From contig NZ_LHZU01000147.1 in the NCBI RefSeq assembly GCF_001580995.1, forward strand, positions 1 through 64,000: DNA of 64,000 nt. Reading direction: 5' to 3'. This stretch comes from Acetobacter senegalensis. Lineage in GTDB: Bacteria; Pseudomonadota; Alphaproteobacteria; Acetobacterales; Acetobacteraceae. Under the pieces are notes generated by a model. It was not told the origin of the DNA and searched no databases. It was given only the letters and a program-made list of their open reading frames with translations. A program made the translations under genes and the position numbers. This document shows positions 35,611 through 44,946 of this stretch, in pieces; the first letter of the stretch is position 1; each line of letters starts with the position of its first letter.

Positions 35611-36591
35611 ATGACACAGATTTTTGGCGCAAGCTCAACAACAGAAGAAGTTCTCTCCGGTGTATCCCTGAAGGGCAAACGTATCCTCGTGACGGGCGTT
35701 TCCGCAGGGCTGGGGATTGAAACCGCACGTGCCCTTGCCGCGCATGGGGCCCACGTGGTGGGTGTGGCGCGCAATCTGGCAAAAGCAGAAGGTGCTACAG
35801 CACAGGTGCGCGCAGACGCTGACCATGGCGGTGGAACGTTCGAACTGATAGGTCTGGACCTAGCAGATTTGGCGAGCGTCCGCGCTTGTGCTGATCAATT
35901 GAACGCAAGCGGGCTGCCCTTTGATCTGGTTATCGCTAATGCGGGCGTTATGGCTACGCCGTTCGGGCATACGAAGGATGGGTTCGAGACGCAGTTCGGC
36001 ACCAATCATCTGGGGCATTTTGTCCTCATCAATCGGATTGCGGGGCTGATGCGCGACGGCGCTCGTCTGGTGAATGTGTCTTCAGCCGGTCATCGTTTTG
36101 CAGACGTTGATTTGGAAGACCCAAATTTTGAACAGACCCCGTATGACCCTTTTGTCGCTTATGGACGCTCCAAGACAGCCAATATCCTTTTCGCCGTTGC
36201 CTTTGATGTGCGGCATCGGGCACGCGGGGTGAGAGCCACCGCAATTCATCCTGGCGGGATTATGACCGAACTGGTGCGTCATATGCAGGATGGCGCAATC
36301 GAGGCCATGCTGGCAGGCATCAATGAACAGGCTGCTGCGGAAGGAAAACCGCCATTCCAGTTCAAGACCATTCCTCAAGGCGCAGCCACGTCGGTCTGGG
36401 CGGGTGTGGTGGCGGAAGCCGAGGCAGTAGGCGGTCAGTATTGCGAAGACTGCCATGTGAGCAAGGTGGTGCCGAATGACCAGCCGATCAGTCTGGTCAG
36501 TGACGGTGTGCGTGCCTACGCTCTTGATCCGGCCCATGCAGAAGCGCTTTGGGCGAAAAGTGAGGATATGGTCGGAGAGCGTTTCTCCTGA
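35611..36591 (+). CDS. Short-chain dehydrogenase/reductase
   Basis: A 326-residue SDR oxidoreductase. The cofactor motif TGVSAGLG is at about residues 31-38, NAGVM near 113, and the catalytic YGRSK with the upstream serine in NVSSAGH. The length and PFVAYGRSKTANILFA match the retinol-dehydrogenase/WWOX-like group that acts on larger alcohols or ketones. The start follows AAGGAG by eight bases. It pairs with the divergent TetR, a common oxidoreductase-regulator arrangement in which the substrate or an electrophile is the inducer. The substrate is unknown. Confidence 0.92.
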   Translation: MTQIFGASSTTEEVLSGVSLKGKRILVTGVSAGLGIETARALAAHGAHVVGVARNLAKAEGATAQVRADADHGGGTFELIGLDLADLASVRACADQLNASGLPFDLVIANAGVMATPFGHTKDGFETQFGTNHLGHFVLINRIAGLMRDGARLVNVSSAGHRFADVDLEDPNFEQTPYDPFVAYGRSKTANILFAVAFDVRHRARGVRATAIHPGGIMTELVRHMQDGAIEAMLAGINEQAAAEGKPPFQFKTIPQGAATSVWAGVVAEAEAVGGQYCEDCHVSKVVPNDQPISLVSDGVRAYALDPAHAEALWAKSEDMVGERFS

Positions 36592-36741
36592 AGCTTTGAT
36601 CGGTGGCGGAATTCACGTTCTTGAAGAGGAACGAGTGATTCTGCCTCACAAATAGAGATACCATCAATTTACGGCCATGCTGCATGATCAGAACGCGGGG
36701 AGCGGTGAGAGACGCTTCACTGCTGCTTTTTTAAGAGGATA

Positions 36742-37866
36742 TTGACTGCTTTGCGTCTTGTTGTTTTTGGCTTGCCCCTGCTTGTCGTGATCCTGAACTG
36801 GCTCTGGCCGCTGCCACTGCCTTTGGGTGTGAAGGTCATTGCGGCGGCTTTGGTGGTTGTTGCTGCGCTCTATCATTACTGGTCCCGGTTGTCCTCGGGG
36901 TCAGTCTTCGCACCGGAATTTCCTCGGCCTTTTATCATTTTGTTCAACTGGGCGTTTGGGGCAATTCTGTTTCTCACACTCCTCCAGATCGGGCTTGATC
37001 TTGGCGCGCTAATGATGGCGTTGGCCACGTGGCAGCCGGTTTACATCTCGGTTGGAGCGCGGGAGACCATAGGGGGTATTGCCGGGGTCCTCGCCGCTAT
37101 TGGCGTGGCCAACGCGCTAAAGGTGCCTCCGGTCAGGGATGTAACCGTCACTATTCGGGGGTTGTCGCCAGTATTCGACGGGTATCGATTGGTCCAGTTG
37201 AGTGACATGCATATCAGTCGCCTTTTTCCGGCCAGATGGGCTGCGTCGGTCGTGGAGCGCACCAACGCGGTCGGAGCCGATATGATCGTCGTTACAGGCG
37301 ATTTCATTGATGGTTCGGTGGCTATGCGCCGTGCTGACGTAGCGCCGCTTGCGCAGTTGCATGCGCCAGATGGTGTTCTGGCAATTCCGGGCAACCATGA
37401 ATATTACTTCGATTACGCTGACTGGCTGCGCCATCTGTCGAGCTTGGGCTTTCATTTGCTATTGAACAGCCACGTGGTGATCACGAGGGGAACGGCCCAG
37501 TTGGTGTTTGCTGGCGTAACTGATCGCTCGGCACCGCAACATGGGCACACCGGGCCGGATCTGGCTGTGGCCCTTGATGGTCGTCCCGCCGAGGCTCCGG
37601 TTGTGTTGCTTGACCATCAGCCGGGGGACGCGCGTACTGCTGCGGCACAAGGTGTCGCCCTTCAGTTGTCGGGACATACACATGGGGGGATGATTCTGGG
37701 GCTCGATCGTCTCGTGGCGCGTGGGAATAATGGATTTGTCTCCGGGCGCTACGATGTGGACGGCATGACGCTCTATGTCAGTAATGGCACCGGGCTATGG
37801 CCGGGCTTCGCGCTTCGGCTCGGCAGACCTCCTGAAATCACGTGTTTCCATCTGCGCGCAGGATAA
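36742..37866 (+). CDS. Membrane-anchored metallophosphoesterase (YkuE/YaeI-like)
   Basis: A 374-residue protein. Residues 1-130 hold about four hydrophobic helices. A calcineurin-like phosphoesterase domain follows with all metal-site motifs: SDMHIS, TGDFID, PGNHEYY, LDHQP and SGHTHGG. Such proteins (YkuE, YaeI) hydrolyse phosphodiesters, in some cases lipid-linked, on the outer face of the membrane. The gene starts with a TTG at 36742 close behind AAGAGGAT; a second TTG three codons on is also possible. A strong GC-rich hairpin follows the stop. It stands alone. Confidence 0.9.
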   Translation: MTALRLVVFGLPLLVVILNWLWPLPLPLGVKVIAAALVVVAALYHYWSRLSSGSVFAPEFPRPFIILFNWAFGAILFLTLLQIGLDLGALMMALATWQPVYISVGARETIGGIAGVLAAIGVANALKVPPVRDVTVTIRGLSPVFDGYRLVQLSDMHISRLFPARWAASVVERTNAVGADMIVVTGDFIDGSVAMRRADVAPLAQLHAPDGVLAIPGNHEYYFDYADWLRHLSSLGFHLLLNSHVVITRGTAQLVFAGVTDRSAPQHGHTGPDLAVALDGRPAEAPVVLLDHQPGDARTAAAQGVALQLSGHTHGGMILGLDRLVARGNNGFVSGRYDVDGMTLYVSNGTGLWPGFALRLGRPPEITCFHLRAG

Positions 37867-37890
37867 CGTGCGAAGCTTGTTGATTCATTT

Positions 37891-37928
37891 CTCGGGAAGG
37901 GGGAAGTCATAACCGTCTTCCTCCCGAG
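37891..37928 (+). terminator. Hairpin after metallophosphoesterase
   Basis: CTCGGGA...GGAAG and CTTCCTCCCGAG form a 12-pair stem with a small bulge and a ten-base loop, 24 bases after the stop. A U-run is missing, so termination may be weak or Rho-assisted, or it protects the mRNA end. Confidence 0.5.
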
Positions 37929-38017
37929 CAAGATATGAATGGCCGGTGAGCCAAAAATAGACGGGACATAATCAGTGGCCTTGCTCTCTTGCCCGAAAGG
38001 AGAGGCTACGTTAGGGA

Positions 38018-38035
38018 GATAATAATTGTTCGCAA
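38018..38035. promoter_or_regulatory. Fur-box-like site before second fecI
   Basis: GATAATAATTGTTCGCAA, reading TTGCGAACAATTATTATC on the minus strand, resembles an alphaproteobacterial Fur box, about 80 bases before the sigma factor start. It parallels the site before the first fecI. By-eye match only. Confidence 0.4.
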
Positions 38036-38114
38036 CTCCTCCTCGCCAGGGGGAGTATGAAGGAACAGCAAAAGGGCGAATTGGTCAGAAACGTGTCCAT
38101 CTGACCAAAGGAAT

Positions 38115-38645
38115 ATGGGCGTTATGTCGAGCAACCTTACCATACTGAATAAGGCCTTTACTGCCGAACGTAACGCGTTGAGCCGCCTTTTCCAGAAAGT
38201 GAACCGGACCATGGCGGCAGATGATCTGCTGCAAATGCTCTGGCTTCGTATCCAGCGCGTGGGTGACAATCCGCCAATCCATAACGGAAAAGCGTATCTA
38301 TACCGCTTGGCGTCCAATCTGGCGGTCGATCAGGGGCGTGCCGAAGCGCGTATGGAGCGCTTGCAGGCCGAGGCGCGGTCAATCCTGTATGGGGATGAAA
38401 GTACGCCCGATGTTGAGCAGGCATTTCTGGCGCGTGAGGAACTGGAACGTGTCATGGCCGCAGCCGAACGCTTGCCCGAGCCAACCCGCACGGTATTCTG
38501 GCTGAACCGTATGAAAGACGTGCCGTTGCGTGATGTTGCTGTTATGCTTGGGGTTTCGCGCACCACTGTTGAAAAGCATATAAGGCGTGCAATTACCTTG
38601 CTGGGGGATGCTCGCAACAGCCACGATTGTTCCCGTCACGGATAA
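38115..38645 (+). CDS. fecI: FecI-type ECF RNA polymerase sigma factor
   Basis: A 176-residue ECF sigma factor. Region 2 contains TMAADDLLQMLWLRIQRV at about residues 32-49 (the usual AEDLxQE motif is weakened to ADDLLQM). Region 4 contains LPEPTRTVFWLNRMKDVPLRD and the HTH VAVMLGVSRTTVEKHIRRA. It heads a cassette sigma - FecR - STN receptor on the plus strand, unlike the first FecI locus where the receptor operon is divergent. It likely directs transcription of the receptor gene downstream when the receptor is loaded. A Fur-box-like site is close upstream. Confidence 0.93.
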   Translation: MGVMSSNLTILNKAFTAERNALSRLFQKVNRTMAADDLLQMLWLRIQRVGDNPPIHNGKAYLYRLASNLAVDQGRAEARMERLQAEARSILYGDESTPDVEQAFLAREELERVMAAAERLPEPTRTVFWLNRMKDVPLRDVAVMLGVSRTTVEKHIRRAITLLGDARNSHDCSRHG

Positions 38646-38714
38646 ATAGGGATGCGGGGGCTTCGGAATGTCCCTGTCCCGCTGGGTAGGCTATAAACCG
38701 TTCCGAAAGCAGAT

Positions 38715-39692
38715 ATGACTGGTTTCAATGCAACATCTGATCGCGCTGCGACGCAGGAAGCCCGGTACTGGATTGCGCGGCTAGCGTCTGGTGACATCAC
38801 GGAGCCAGAAATGGCTGCCTACCGGCACTGGGTGGCGGATGCGCATCATGATGCTGTTTTTCAACACGAATTAAAATTATGGCGCAGCCTGAGCGTTATC
38901 GGAGAGCATCTTGCCCCGCGCGAACCTGTGGGACAGCGAGCCGCAAGGAGGCGCAGGCAAGGCCTTTTTGCTGCAACGGGACTGGCTGCGGCTGCCTGTC
39001 TGGCGGCTTTTCTGATCGGTCCCGATGTGTGGATGAGACTACATGCCGATCACCGGACTGGCTCTGACATTCGCGCCTTCACGCTGGCAGACGGCACACA
39101 GGCCGTTTTGGATGCTGATGCCGCAATTGCGGTGCATTATGGGGCGCGTACACGCACCGTTGAGCTACTGCGCGGTCGTGTCTGGTTCGATGTGCGGCAT
39201 GATCCGGAGCATCCTTTCAGGGTCAAAGCCGCAGGCAGCGTCACGGAAGATATTGGCACAGCGTTTGAAGTGGATTACCGCGCGACCGGAGGGGTTGAGA
39301 CGACCGTGGAAAGCGGCGTGGTGCGTGTTTCCGGGCGCGCTGGGGGGCAATCCATTATCCTGACGGCAGGACAACGTGCCTTGTGGCAACACACAGGCCA
39401 GATCACACGGCAGGCGGATGTGGCGGCAGAGAGAGTGGCGTCATGGAGGGACGGGCAGCTTGTGCTGACTGCGGTGCCCGTGAAGGTGGTGATTGCAGCC
39501 ATCGCCCGTTATCGATCGGGTCTGACGTTGGTTGTGGATCATCTTGATGATCTTTCCCCCGTTACGGCCATGGTGGATCTGCGGAAACCTGACGATGCGT
39601 TGAACGCTCTCGCAGCCGGAGCGCATCTCAGGTTGTATCATTTGCCCGGTAATACTGTGCTGGTACGGCGGAGTGGCGGAAAAAAAACGTAG
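38715..39692 (+). CDS. fecR: FecR-type anti-sigma factor / signal transducer
   Basis: A 325-residue FecR protein: cytoplasmic sigma-binding part (EARYWIARLASGDITEPEM), one membrane helix at about 84-101, the FecR domain with LADGTQAVLDADAAIAV and LLRGRVWFDVRHD, and an STN-contacting C-terminus. It lies 69 bases after its sigma gene and 73 before the receptor gene it should sense. Motifs FDVRHDPEHPF and the spacing match the first FecR locus, so the two cassettes probably share an ancestor. Confidence 0.92.
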   Translation: MTGFNATSDRAATQEARYWIARLASGDITEPEMAAYRHWVADAHHDAVFQHELKLWRSLSVIGEHLAPREPVGQRAARRRRQGLFAATGLAAAACLAAFLIGPDVWMRLHADHRTGSDIRAFTLADGTQAVLDADAAIAVHYGARTRTVELLRGRVWFDVRHDPEHPFRVKAAGSVTEDIGTAFEVDYRATGGVETTVESGVVRVSGRAGGQSIILTAGQRALWQHTGQITRQADVAAERVASWRDGQLVLTAVPVKVVIAAIARYRSGLTLVVDHLDDLSPVTAMVDLRKPDDALNALAAGAHLRLYHLPGNTVLVRRSGGKKT

Positions 39693-39732
39693 GAAGGGGT
39701 TAGGCAGACGGTCACGAGAGACGTCTTAGGAA

Positions 39733-39762
39733 TGCAAGCGATAATAACAACTCGCATTTGCA
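39733..39762. promoter_or_regulatory. Fur-box-like inverted repeat before receptor gene
   Basis: TGCAA at 39733 and TTGCA at 39758 bracket GCGATAATAACAACTCGC, itself an inverted repeat (GCGA / TCGC). The layout fits an alphaproteobacterial Fur box and abuts the receptor start codon, so it would control the receptor independently of the sigma factor. Confidence 0.45.
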
Positions 39763-39765
39763 GTC

Positions 39766-42234
39766 ATGTCTGGCGTTTTTATGAAGGGCCTTCACTTGTC
39801 GCATATCGCTCCGGCGGGACGTCGCATTACACTATCCATGGCATTAACGTTGGGTATTGTGCTTTCGCCCGTTGGCGGGCGCTCGGCGTTGGCACAGCAG
39901 TCAGCGGCAGGCAAGGCACGTGTTATGCATTTTGACATTGCGCAGCAGCCGCTGGGGGCAGCATTACAGGCTTTTTCGCGCCGAACTGGCATGCAGGTCG
40001 TCTATACCACGCAGATTGAAACTGGCGTTGTCTCGCCCGGTGTCAGGGGGGAGTATGAGGCCACAATCGCGCTTGGGCATCTTCTTTCTGGTACTGGCGT
40101 GGCATTTCGACTGACAGGCGCGAACAGTATCACGCTTGCGCCCGCCACTGCCCCGATCACGTTGCGGCCCGTGCGGGTAGGAGGGGCCATGATGCGCCAA
40201 CCGGTTGATGAAGTGCCCCATGCCGAACAGATAACGGTTATTGGTACCCCACCACGTTTTCTAGCCTATGCCTCTCACGCGGGCACGAAAACGGACACTC
40301 CGCTGATTGAAATACCCCAGACCGTTTCTGTTGTTACACGGGGGCAACTTGATGCCCGCAATGTGCAGACCTTGTCTGATGCGGTCAGCTACAGTCCCGG
40401 TGTCAGGACCAATGTGTATGGGTTTTCGCCGCGTCAGGACCAGTTCATTATTCGTGGGTTTGACGTGACCTCCTATGGTGAGTTCCGCGACGGGTTGCGC
40501 CAGCCAGTTGCAGGTTCTCTACTGAGTTTCCGGACCGAACCCTATGGGTTGGATGCACTTAGCGTTATCAATGGTCCGGCTTCGGCAACTTATGGCACGT
40601 CGGGCATTGGCGGACTGGTGGATATGGTGTCCAAACGGCCAACCAGCCAGCGCATTAACGAAGTGCAGTTTCAGGTAGGTAATTATGGTCGGTATCAAGG
40701 TGATTTTGATTTCGGCGGTACGCTGCCTTCTGATAAACGTTTTACCTACCGTCTGACTGGCGTGTTTCGTGACAGTAATACCCAGATGCCCGCAGTGCGA
40801 GACAACAGGATCTATGTTGCTCCCGCCTTTACCTTTCGTCCGGATGATAAAACGCGCCTGACCGTGCTGACCGCGTTCCAGAAGGACCGAACAGGCGGCA
40901 CGATGTTCAATTACCAGACAAATGAAGGGGTTTTGACCAATATTCGTTATGCCGACTCAAAATGGAACACCTTTGATTCCACGACTTATCGGCTGGGGTA
41001 TGAATTAGAACACCGGTTTACGGACTTTTTTGCCGTGCAGCAGAATTTTCGCTACGCGCATGGAGACGGGAATGCCAAATACCTCTATCTGACCGGACTT
41101 TCGGATGACGGTACAAGTGCGACGCGGCGTGCGGGACAAGTGCGTGAACAACTGAATTCCGTCGGACTGGATAATCAGGCAAAATTCGATGTCCGTTCGG
41201 GGCCAGTGGCGCATAAGATTCTATTTGGCGTGGATTACCTTTTTACCGATTACCGTACCAGCTATGCCGATGGCGCCGCACCATCCCTTGATCTGGTAAG
41301 CCAGAATTACGGTAAGCAGGCCATATCGCAGCCATCGGTTTATTCCATTGCCCATTCAGGCCAGACGCAGGCGGGTGTCTATCTGCAGGATCAGATCCGG
41401 TATAACCGTTGGCTTCTTACGTTGAGTGGCCGCCATGACTGGGTGTCCACCAATAGCGGCAACTATTACAGCCATACGAGCCAGAAACAGAACGATCAGG
41501 CGTTCAGCGGCAGGGTCGGACTGACATATATGTCAGCCATTGGTCTCGCACCCTATGCATCCTACTCCACCGTATTCAACCCGACTATTGGTCAGACAAA
41601 GGAAGGGACACCGTTTCGCCCAATTACGGGAAACCAGTATGAAGTTGGCATGAAATATCAGACGCCTGACAAAAAGGTTTTGCTCACGGGGGCGGCGTTT
41701 GACGTTCATCAGAATCACGGGCTGACAACGGACCCAAGTGATGCCACTGGCACCTATCAGATCCAGCGCGGCAAAATACGCTCCCGCGGGTTTGAGGTCT
41801 CGGCAACAGGAGATCTGGGGGCAGGTTTCAGCTTCAATGCCTCCTATACCTATCTGGATATGGTTGAGCAGTCAGGGGATGCATCTGTCGTGGGGAAAAT
41901 ACCCTCGGGTATCCCTCGCAATGTGGCTAACGGATGGATCGACCATACATTCCAGAGTGGACCACTCCGAGGGTTGGGAACGGGTTTCGGCATCCGCTAT
42001 ATCGGGTCCAGCTATCGAGGGGATAGCAATGCAACAGGCAAAAACAAATCCCAGTTCCTGATGGATGCTGCCCTGCGCTATCGGTTCGAAGCGATCTCAT
42101 CACAATTGAAGGGATTGCAGTTTGCTGTGAACCTGAACAACCTCGCCAATCGACAGATTATTACGTGCCAGTCTGATTTCTGTTACCAGAATATGCATCG
42201 TTCCGTGATTGGTAGTATTCGATACAACTGGTAG
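39766..42234 (+). CDS. TonB-dependent siderophore receptor with STN domain
   Basis: An 822-residue outer-membrane receptor. A signal peptide ends near RSALAQ. The STN domain follows (FDIAQQPLGAALQAFSRRTGMQVVY) at about residues 50-105, then the plug (EIPQTVSVVTRGQLDARN, DQFIIRGFDVTS) and a barrel ending GSIRYNW. With the preceding FecI and FecR it forms a cell-surface signalling system for a ferric siderophore. The start is uncertain: ATG 39766 has no ribosome site; a TTG at 39796 follows AAGGG at a good distance and gives a normal signal peptide. No inner-membrane transporter genes follow. Confidence 0.92.
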   Translation: MSGVFMKGLHLSHIAPAGRRITLSMALTLGIVLSPVGGRSALAQQSAAGKARVMHFDIAQQPLGAALQAFSRRTGMQVVYTTQIETGVVSPGVRGEYEATIALGHLLSGTGVAFRLTGANSITLAPATAPITLRPVRVGGAMMRQPVDEVPHAEQITVIGTPPRFLAYASHAGTKTDTPLIEIPQTVSVVTRGQLDARNVQTLSDAVSYSPGVRTNVYGFSPRQDQFIIRGFDVTSYGEFRDGLRQPVAGSLLSFRTEPYGLDALSVINGPASATYGTSGIGGLVDMVSKRPTSQRINEVQFQVGNYGRYQGDFDFGGTLPSDKRFTYRLTGVFRDSNTQMPAVRDNRIYVAPAFTFRPDDKTRLTVLTAFQKDRTGGTMFNYQTNEGVLTNIRYADSKWNTFDSTTYRLGYELEHRFTDFFAVQQNFRYAHGDGNAKYLYLTGLSDDGTSATRRAGQVREQLNSVGLDNQAKFDVRSGPVAHKILFGVDYLFTDYRTSYADGAAPSLDLVSQNYGKQAISQPSVYSIAHSGQTQAGVYLQDQIRYNRWLLTLSGRHDWVSTNSGNYYSHTSQKQNDQAFSGRVGLTYMSAIGLAPYASYSTVFNPTIGQTKEGTPFRPITGNQYEVGMKYQTPDKKVLLTGAAFDVHQNHGLTTDPSDATGTYQIQRGKIRSRGFEVSATGDLGAGFSFNASYTYLDMVEQSGDASVVGKIPSGIPRNVANGWIDHTFQSGPLRGLGTGFGIRYIGSSYRGDSNATGKNKSQFLMDAALRYRFEAISSQLKGLQFAVNLNNLANRQIITCQSDFCYQNMHRSVIGSIRYNW

Positions 42235-42440
42235 AATTTTTAACTTTGAAATATTTCGTTTTCCGACGTCGGTTCATTTACCTTTTATTTGCGCGCATAG
42301 CTGTAAGAGCCGGCGAGACTAACGCCAGCGGATAACCACGCAAGGAACGGTTTCATTAACCATGCGTGAGGCGTTGTTGAGTATCTAATGAGGAGGTTAC
42401 ACTCCGTTTTCTCTAAAAAGGGCAGGGGACGTAAAAATTT

Positions 42441-43223
42441 CTACCTTCCCTGAAACACAGGAGAGCGTTTCTCGCGAAAAGCCTGAACGCCCTCTTGCAG
42501 GTCATCTGTGTAACCAACGCAAATACCAGCCAGTGCTTCAGCAGCGCGGCCTCCTTCTTCGCCTTCTGCCGTGTTAATCAGCATTTTCACGGCTTCGATT
42601 GCAACGGGAGCTCTCTCAGAGACCTTTATTGCGAGCTCACGCGCACGTTTCAATCCGCTCTCCTGTGGAACAATTTCGTCAACTACGCCGGCCGCGAGAG
42701 CAGTGGGTGCATCCATCATCTCACCAAAAAGAGCCATCCGCTTCACATTTGCAGCGCCAAAGCGACGAACAGCTCGCTGAGTACCTGACCAACCGGGGAT
42801 CACACCCAACCCGGGTTCGGGCAAACCTATGCGTGCATGGCTTTCCATGAGGCGGAAATCAGCCGCCGCCGCAAGTTCCAGGCCTCCGCCAAAGGCATGT
42901 CCGTTCAATACGGCAATAAGAGGTTGGCGCAAGCGGGCAAGTGCATCAAAAGCCATATGGCCCCGCCGCAACCAGTGCCGCCCGAAATCCAGGGGCGAAA
43001 GTGCGCTCCAGACCATGATGTCGCCCCCAGAGCAAAAGACCTTGCCTCCAGATCCACTGAGTACAACGACCCGGATTTGAGATGTCGTTTCAATAAGGGC
43101 ACATGCTGCCAATAAAGCGTCGATGTCATCATTATCAAGCGCGTTATGTTTTTCCGGCCGATCGATCACAAGAAAGGCAATATGCTTGTCAAACGTTACA
43201 CGAATATGAGCTTGAGAGAACAT
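42441..43223 (-). CDS. Enoyl-CoA hydratase/isomerase family protein
   Basis: A 260-residue crotonase. The oxyanion-hole parts FCSGGDI and GHAFGGGLELAAAADFRL are present, followed by RIGLPEPGLGVIPGWSGTQ with the usual catalytic Glu in LPEPGLG. Members hydrate or isomerise acyl-CoA thioesters. No acyl-CoA synthetase or thiolase is adjacent. It is on the same strand as the MFS and porin genes but 220 bases downstream, so joint transcription is uncertain. The substrate is open. Confidence 0.9.
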   Translation of the reverse strand: MFSQAHIRVTFDKHIAFLVIDRPEKHNALDNDDIDALLAACALIETTSQIRVVVLSGSGGKVFCSGGDIMVWSALSPLDFGRHWLRRGHMAFDALARLRQPLIAVLNGHAFGGGLELAAAADFRLMESHARIGLPEPGLGVIPGWSGTQRAVRRFGAANVKRMALFGEMMDAPTALAAGVVDEIVPQESGLKRARELAIKVSERAPVAIEAVKMLINTAEGEEGGRAAEALAGICVGYTDDLQEGVQAFREKRSPVFQGR

Positions 43224-43446
43224 GATGTAAGTCGCCTTTTGCCTGCAATGTATCAGGAAGTTTTCTTGAACCTCTCTCGTGAAGAGGCCTCTGAGTTGCT
43301 TGTTTCTTTGGAGTTATGTGACAAGAGTTCTTACTATTAAAGAAACCTGCATCAGTGATCCCGCTCTTTCAGGTTTGCAGCTGGAAGAACGGAATGCTCA
43401 TGAGCTGAAAAAGTGAGGCTATTTTTGCTGTATTCTCAATAGGACA

Positions 43447-44790
43447 TCAAATTGTTACCCTGCGCATTGTCGGTCTTACGCCTGTTTTGGGGGACGCATT
43501 ACTTTTTTCACTTTTAAATTCCGTCTGCGCGACTGGTGGTTTGGGTATCAGAAACTGCATGATGCACCAGGCCGTAAGGTAAGCGCTCCCGCATACGGTG
43601 AATAGAATGTAATAGCCGGTTGTAATACTGTTCAGGTGACGATAGTGGTCCAGCAAGATGCCAATTCCCAGCGGAAAAAGCATGCCTCCAATTGATCCGG
43701 CCATTCCTCCTATTCCTTGAACAGATGCAATCATTTCCTTAGGAAAGTGATCAGCTGGAAGAGAATAAATGTTGGCAGACCATCCTTGATGTGCGGCGGC
43801 TGCCAGGCTCAGTAACACGATCATCAGCCACATTGCGTCAACTTTGGCAGAGAAGGCCAATGGCACAACAAGAAGGGCCATGATGAGCATTGTCGTGCGG
43901 CGCGCATTGGCAACATTCCATCCATGCTTAACCATAAAAGAAGAAAGCCAACCACCACCAACACTGCCGACAGAGGTAGAACAATAAACAACCATCAGTG
44001 GCAGTCCAAGGTGCTGAAGGTTAAGATGGTAACGGTCAGAAAAATATGAGGGAAGCCAAAAGAGAATGAAAAACCAGATGGGGTCTGTCATGAACTTTCC
44101 AACAGCAAAAGCCCATGTTGCTCGCATTTTGAGCAGATCAATCCAGCGCCCTTTGAACTCAGGCAGTTCCGTGTTGCTGGCATTCTGCCGTATATAGTGC
44201 AGTTCTTCCGCAGACAGACGCGGGCTCGTTTCAGGAACCTGATACGTGTAAAGCCATACGGCAAGCCAGACAAAACCCGACAGGCCAGTAATGATAAATG
44301 TCGCCTTCCACCCATAGGTCACAGCTAACCACGGTACCGTCGCCGGGGCCATGATGGCGCCAATGCTTGTTCCAGCCGTGACAATACCAACAGCCAGTGT
44401 TCGTTCATGTGCAGGAAACCATTCAGAAACAGCCTTTAAAGCGGAAGGAAAGTTTCCTGATTCACCAAAACCGAGTAAACCACGCACGAACCCGAAACTG
44501 GCTGTACCACTTACAAAAGCATGGCCGATGGAAGCAAGGCTCCAAACCATCATGCATAATGCGTAGCCGAGACGCGTTCCTACCCTGTCAATCAACTTGC
44601 CGAATGAAATAAAACCAACAGCGTAGCAAGCCTGAAAAATAATGACCAAATAGCTGTAATCTTTTTCAGACCAGTTGAAGGTGCTTTCCAAAAGAGGTTT
44701 GAGAAGGCTGAGAACCTGCCTGTCAACATAGTTGATTGTTGTTGCAGCAAAAAGAAGGCTGCAAATAAGCCATCGATATTTTCCAACCAT
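43447..44790 (-). CDS. MFS transporter, anion:cation symporter (ACS/ExuT-like)
   Basis: A 447-residue 12-helix transporter. Helix 1 holds ATTINYVDRQVLSLL, and loops RVGTRLGYALCMMVWSLAS and RGLLGFGESGNFPSALKAVSEWFP match ACS-family uptake proteins for hexuronates, galactonate, glucarate and similar sugar acids. The ATG at 44790 follows GGAGGACGTT; an upstream in-frame start at 44859 lacks such a site. It follows an OprB-type sugar porin on the same strand, which fits uptake of a sugar or sugar acid across both membranes. Confidence 0.9.
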   Translation of the reverse strand: MVGKYRWLICSLLFAATTINYVDRQVLSLLKPLLESTFNWSEKDYSYLVIIFQACYAVGFISFGKLIDRVGTRLGYALCMMVWSLASIGHAFVSGTASFGFVRGLLGFGESGNFPSALKAVSEWFPAHERTLAVGIVTAGTSIGAIMAPATVPWLAVTYGWKATFIITGLSGFVWLAVWLYTYQVPETSPRLSAEELHYIRQNASNTELPEFKGRWIDLLKMRATWAFAVGKFMTDPIWFFILFWLPSYFSDRYHLNLQHLGLPLMVVYCSTSVGSVGGGWLSSFMVKHGWNVANARRTTMLIMALLVVPLAFSAKVDAMWLMIVLLSLAAAAHQGWSANIYSLPADHFPKEMIASVQGIGGMAGSIGGMLFPLGIGILLDHYRHLNSITTGYYILFTVCGSAYLTAWCIMQFLIPKPPVAQTEFKSEKSNASPKTGVRPTMRRVTI

Positions 44791-44946
44791 AACGTCCTCC
44801 GATTTTTCTTGTTTTGTAGAGAGGCAACAATAGGTAAAAATATGTATGACAAATTTCATACGGAATTATACAAAAAAGGAAAACGTAAAATTCGATATTT
44901 ATAAAAATTATTCCTCATTCTTTATTTTTAGAAATATGAAGGTGAT

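Noticed and set aside
43146-43340. 64-codon frame overlapping the start of the enoyl-CoA hydratase gene
   Set aside because: Overlaps a real gene in antisense for part of its length and shows no family features.
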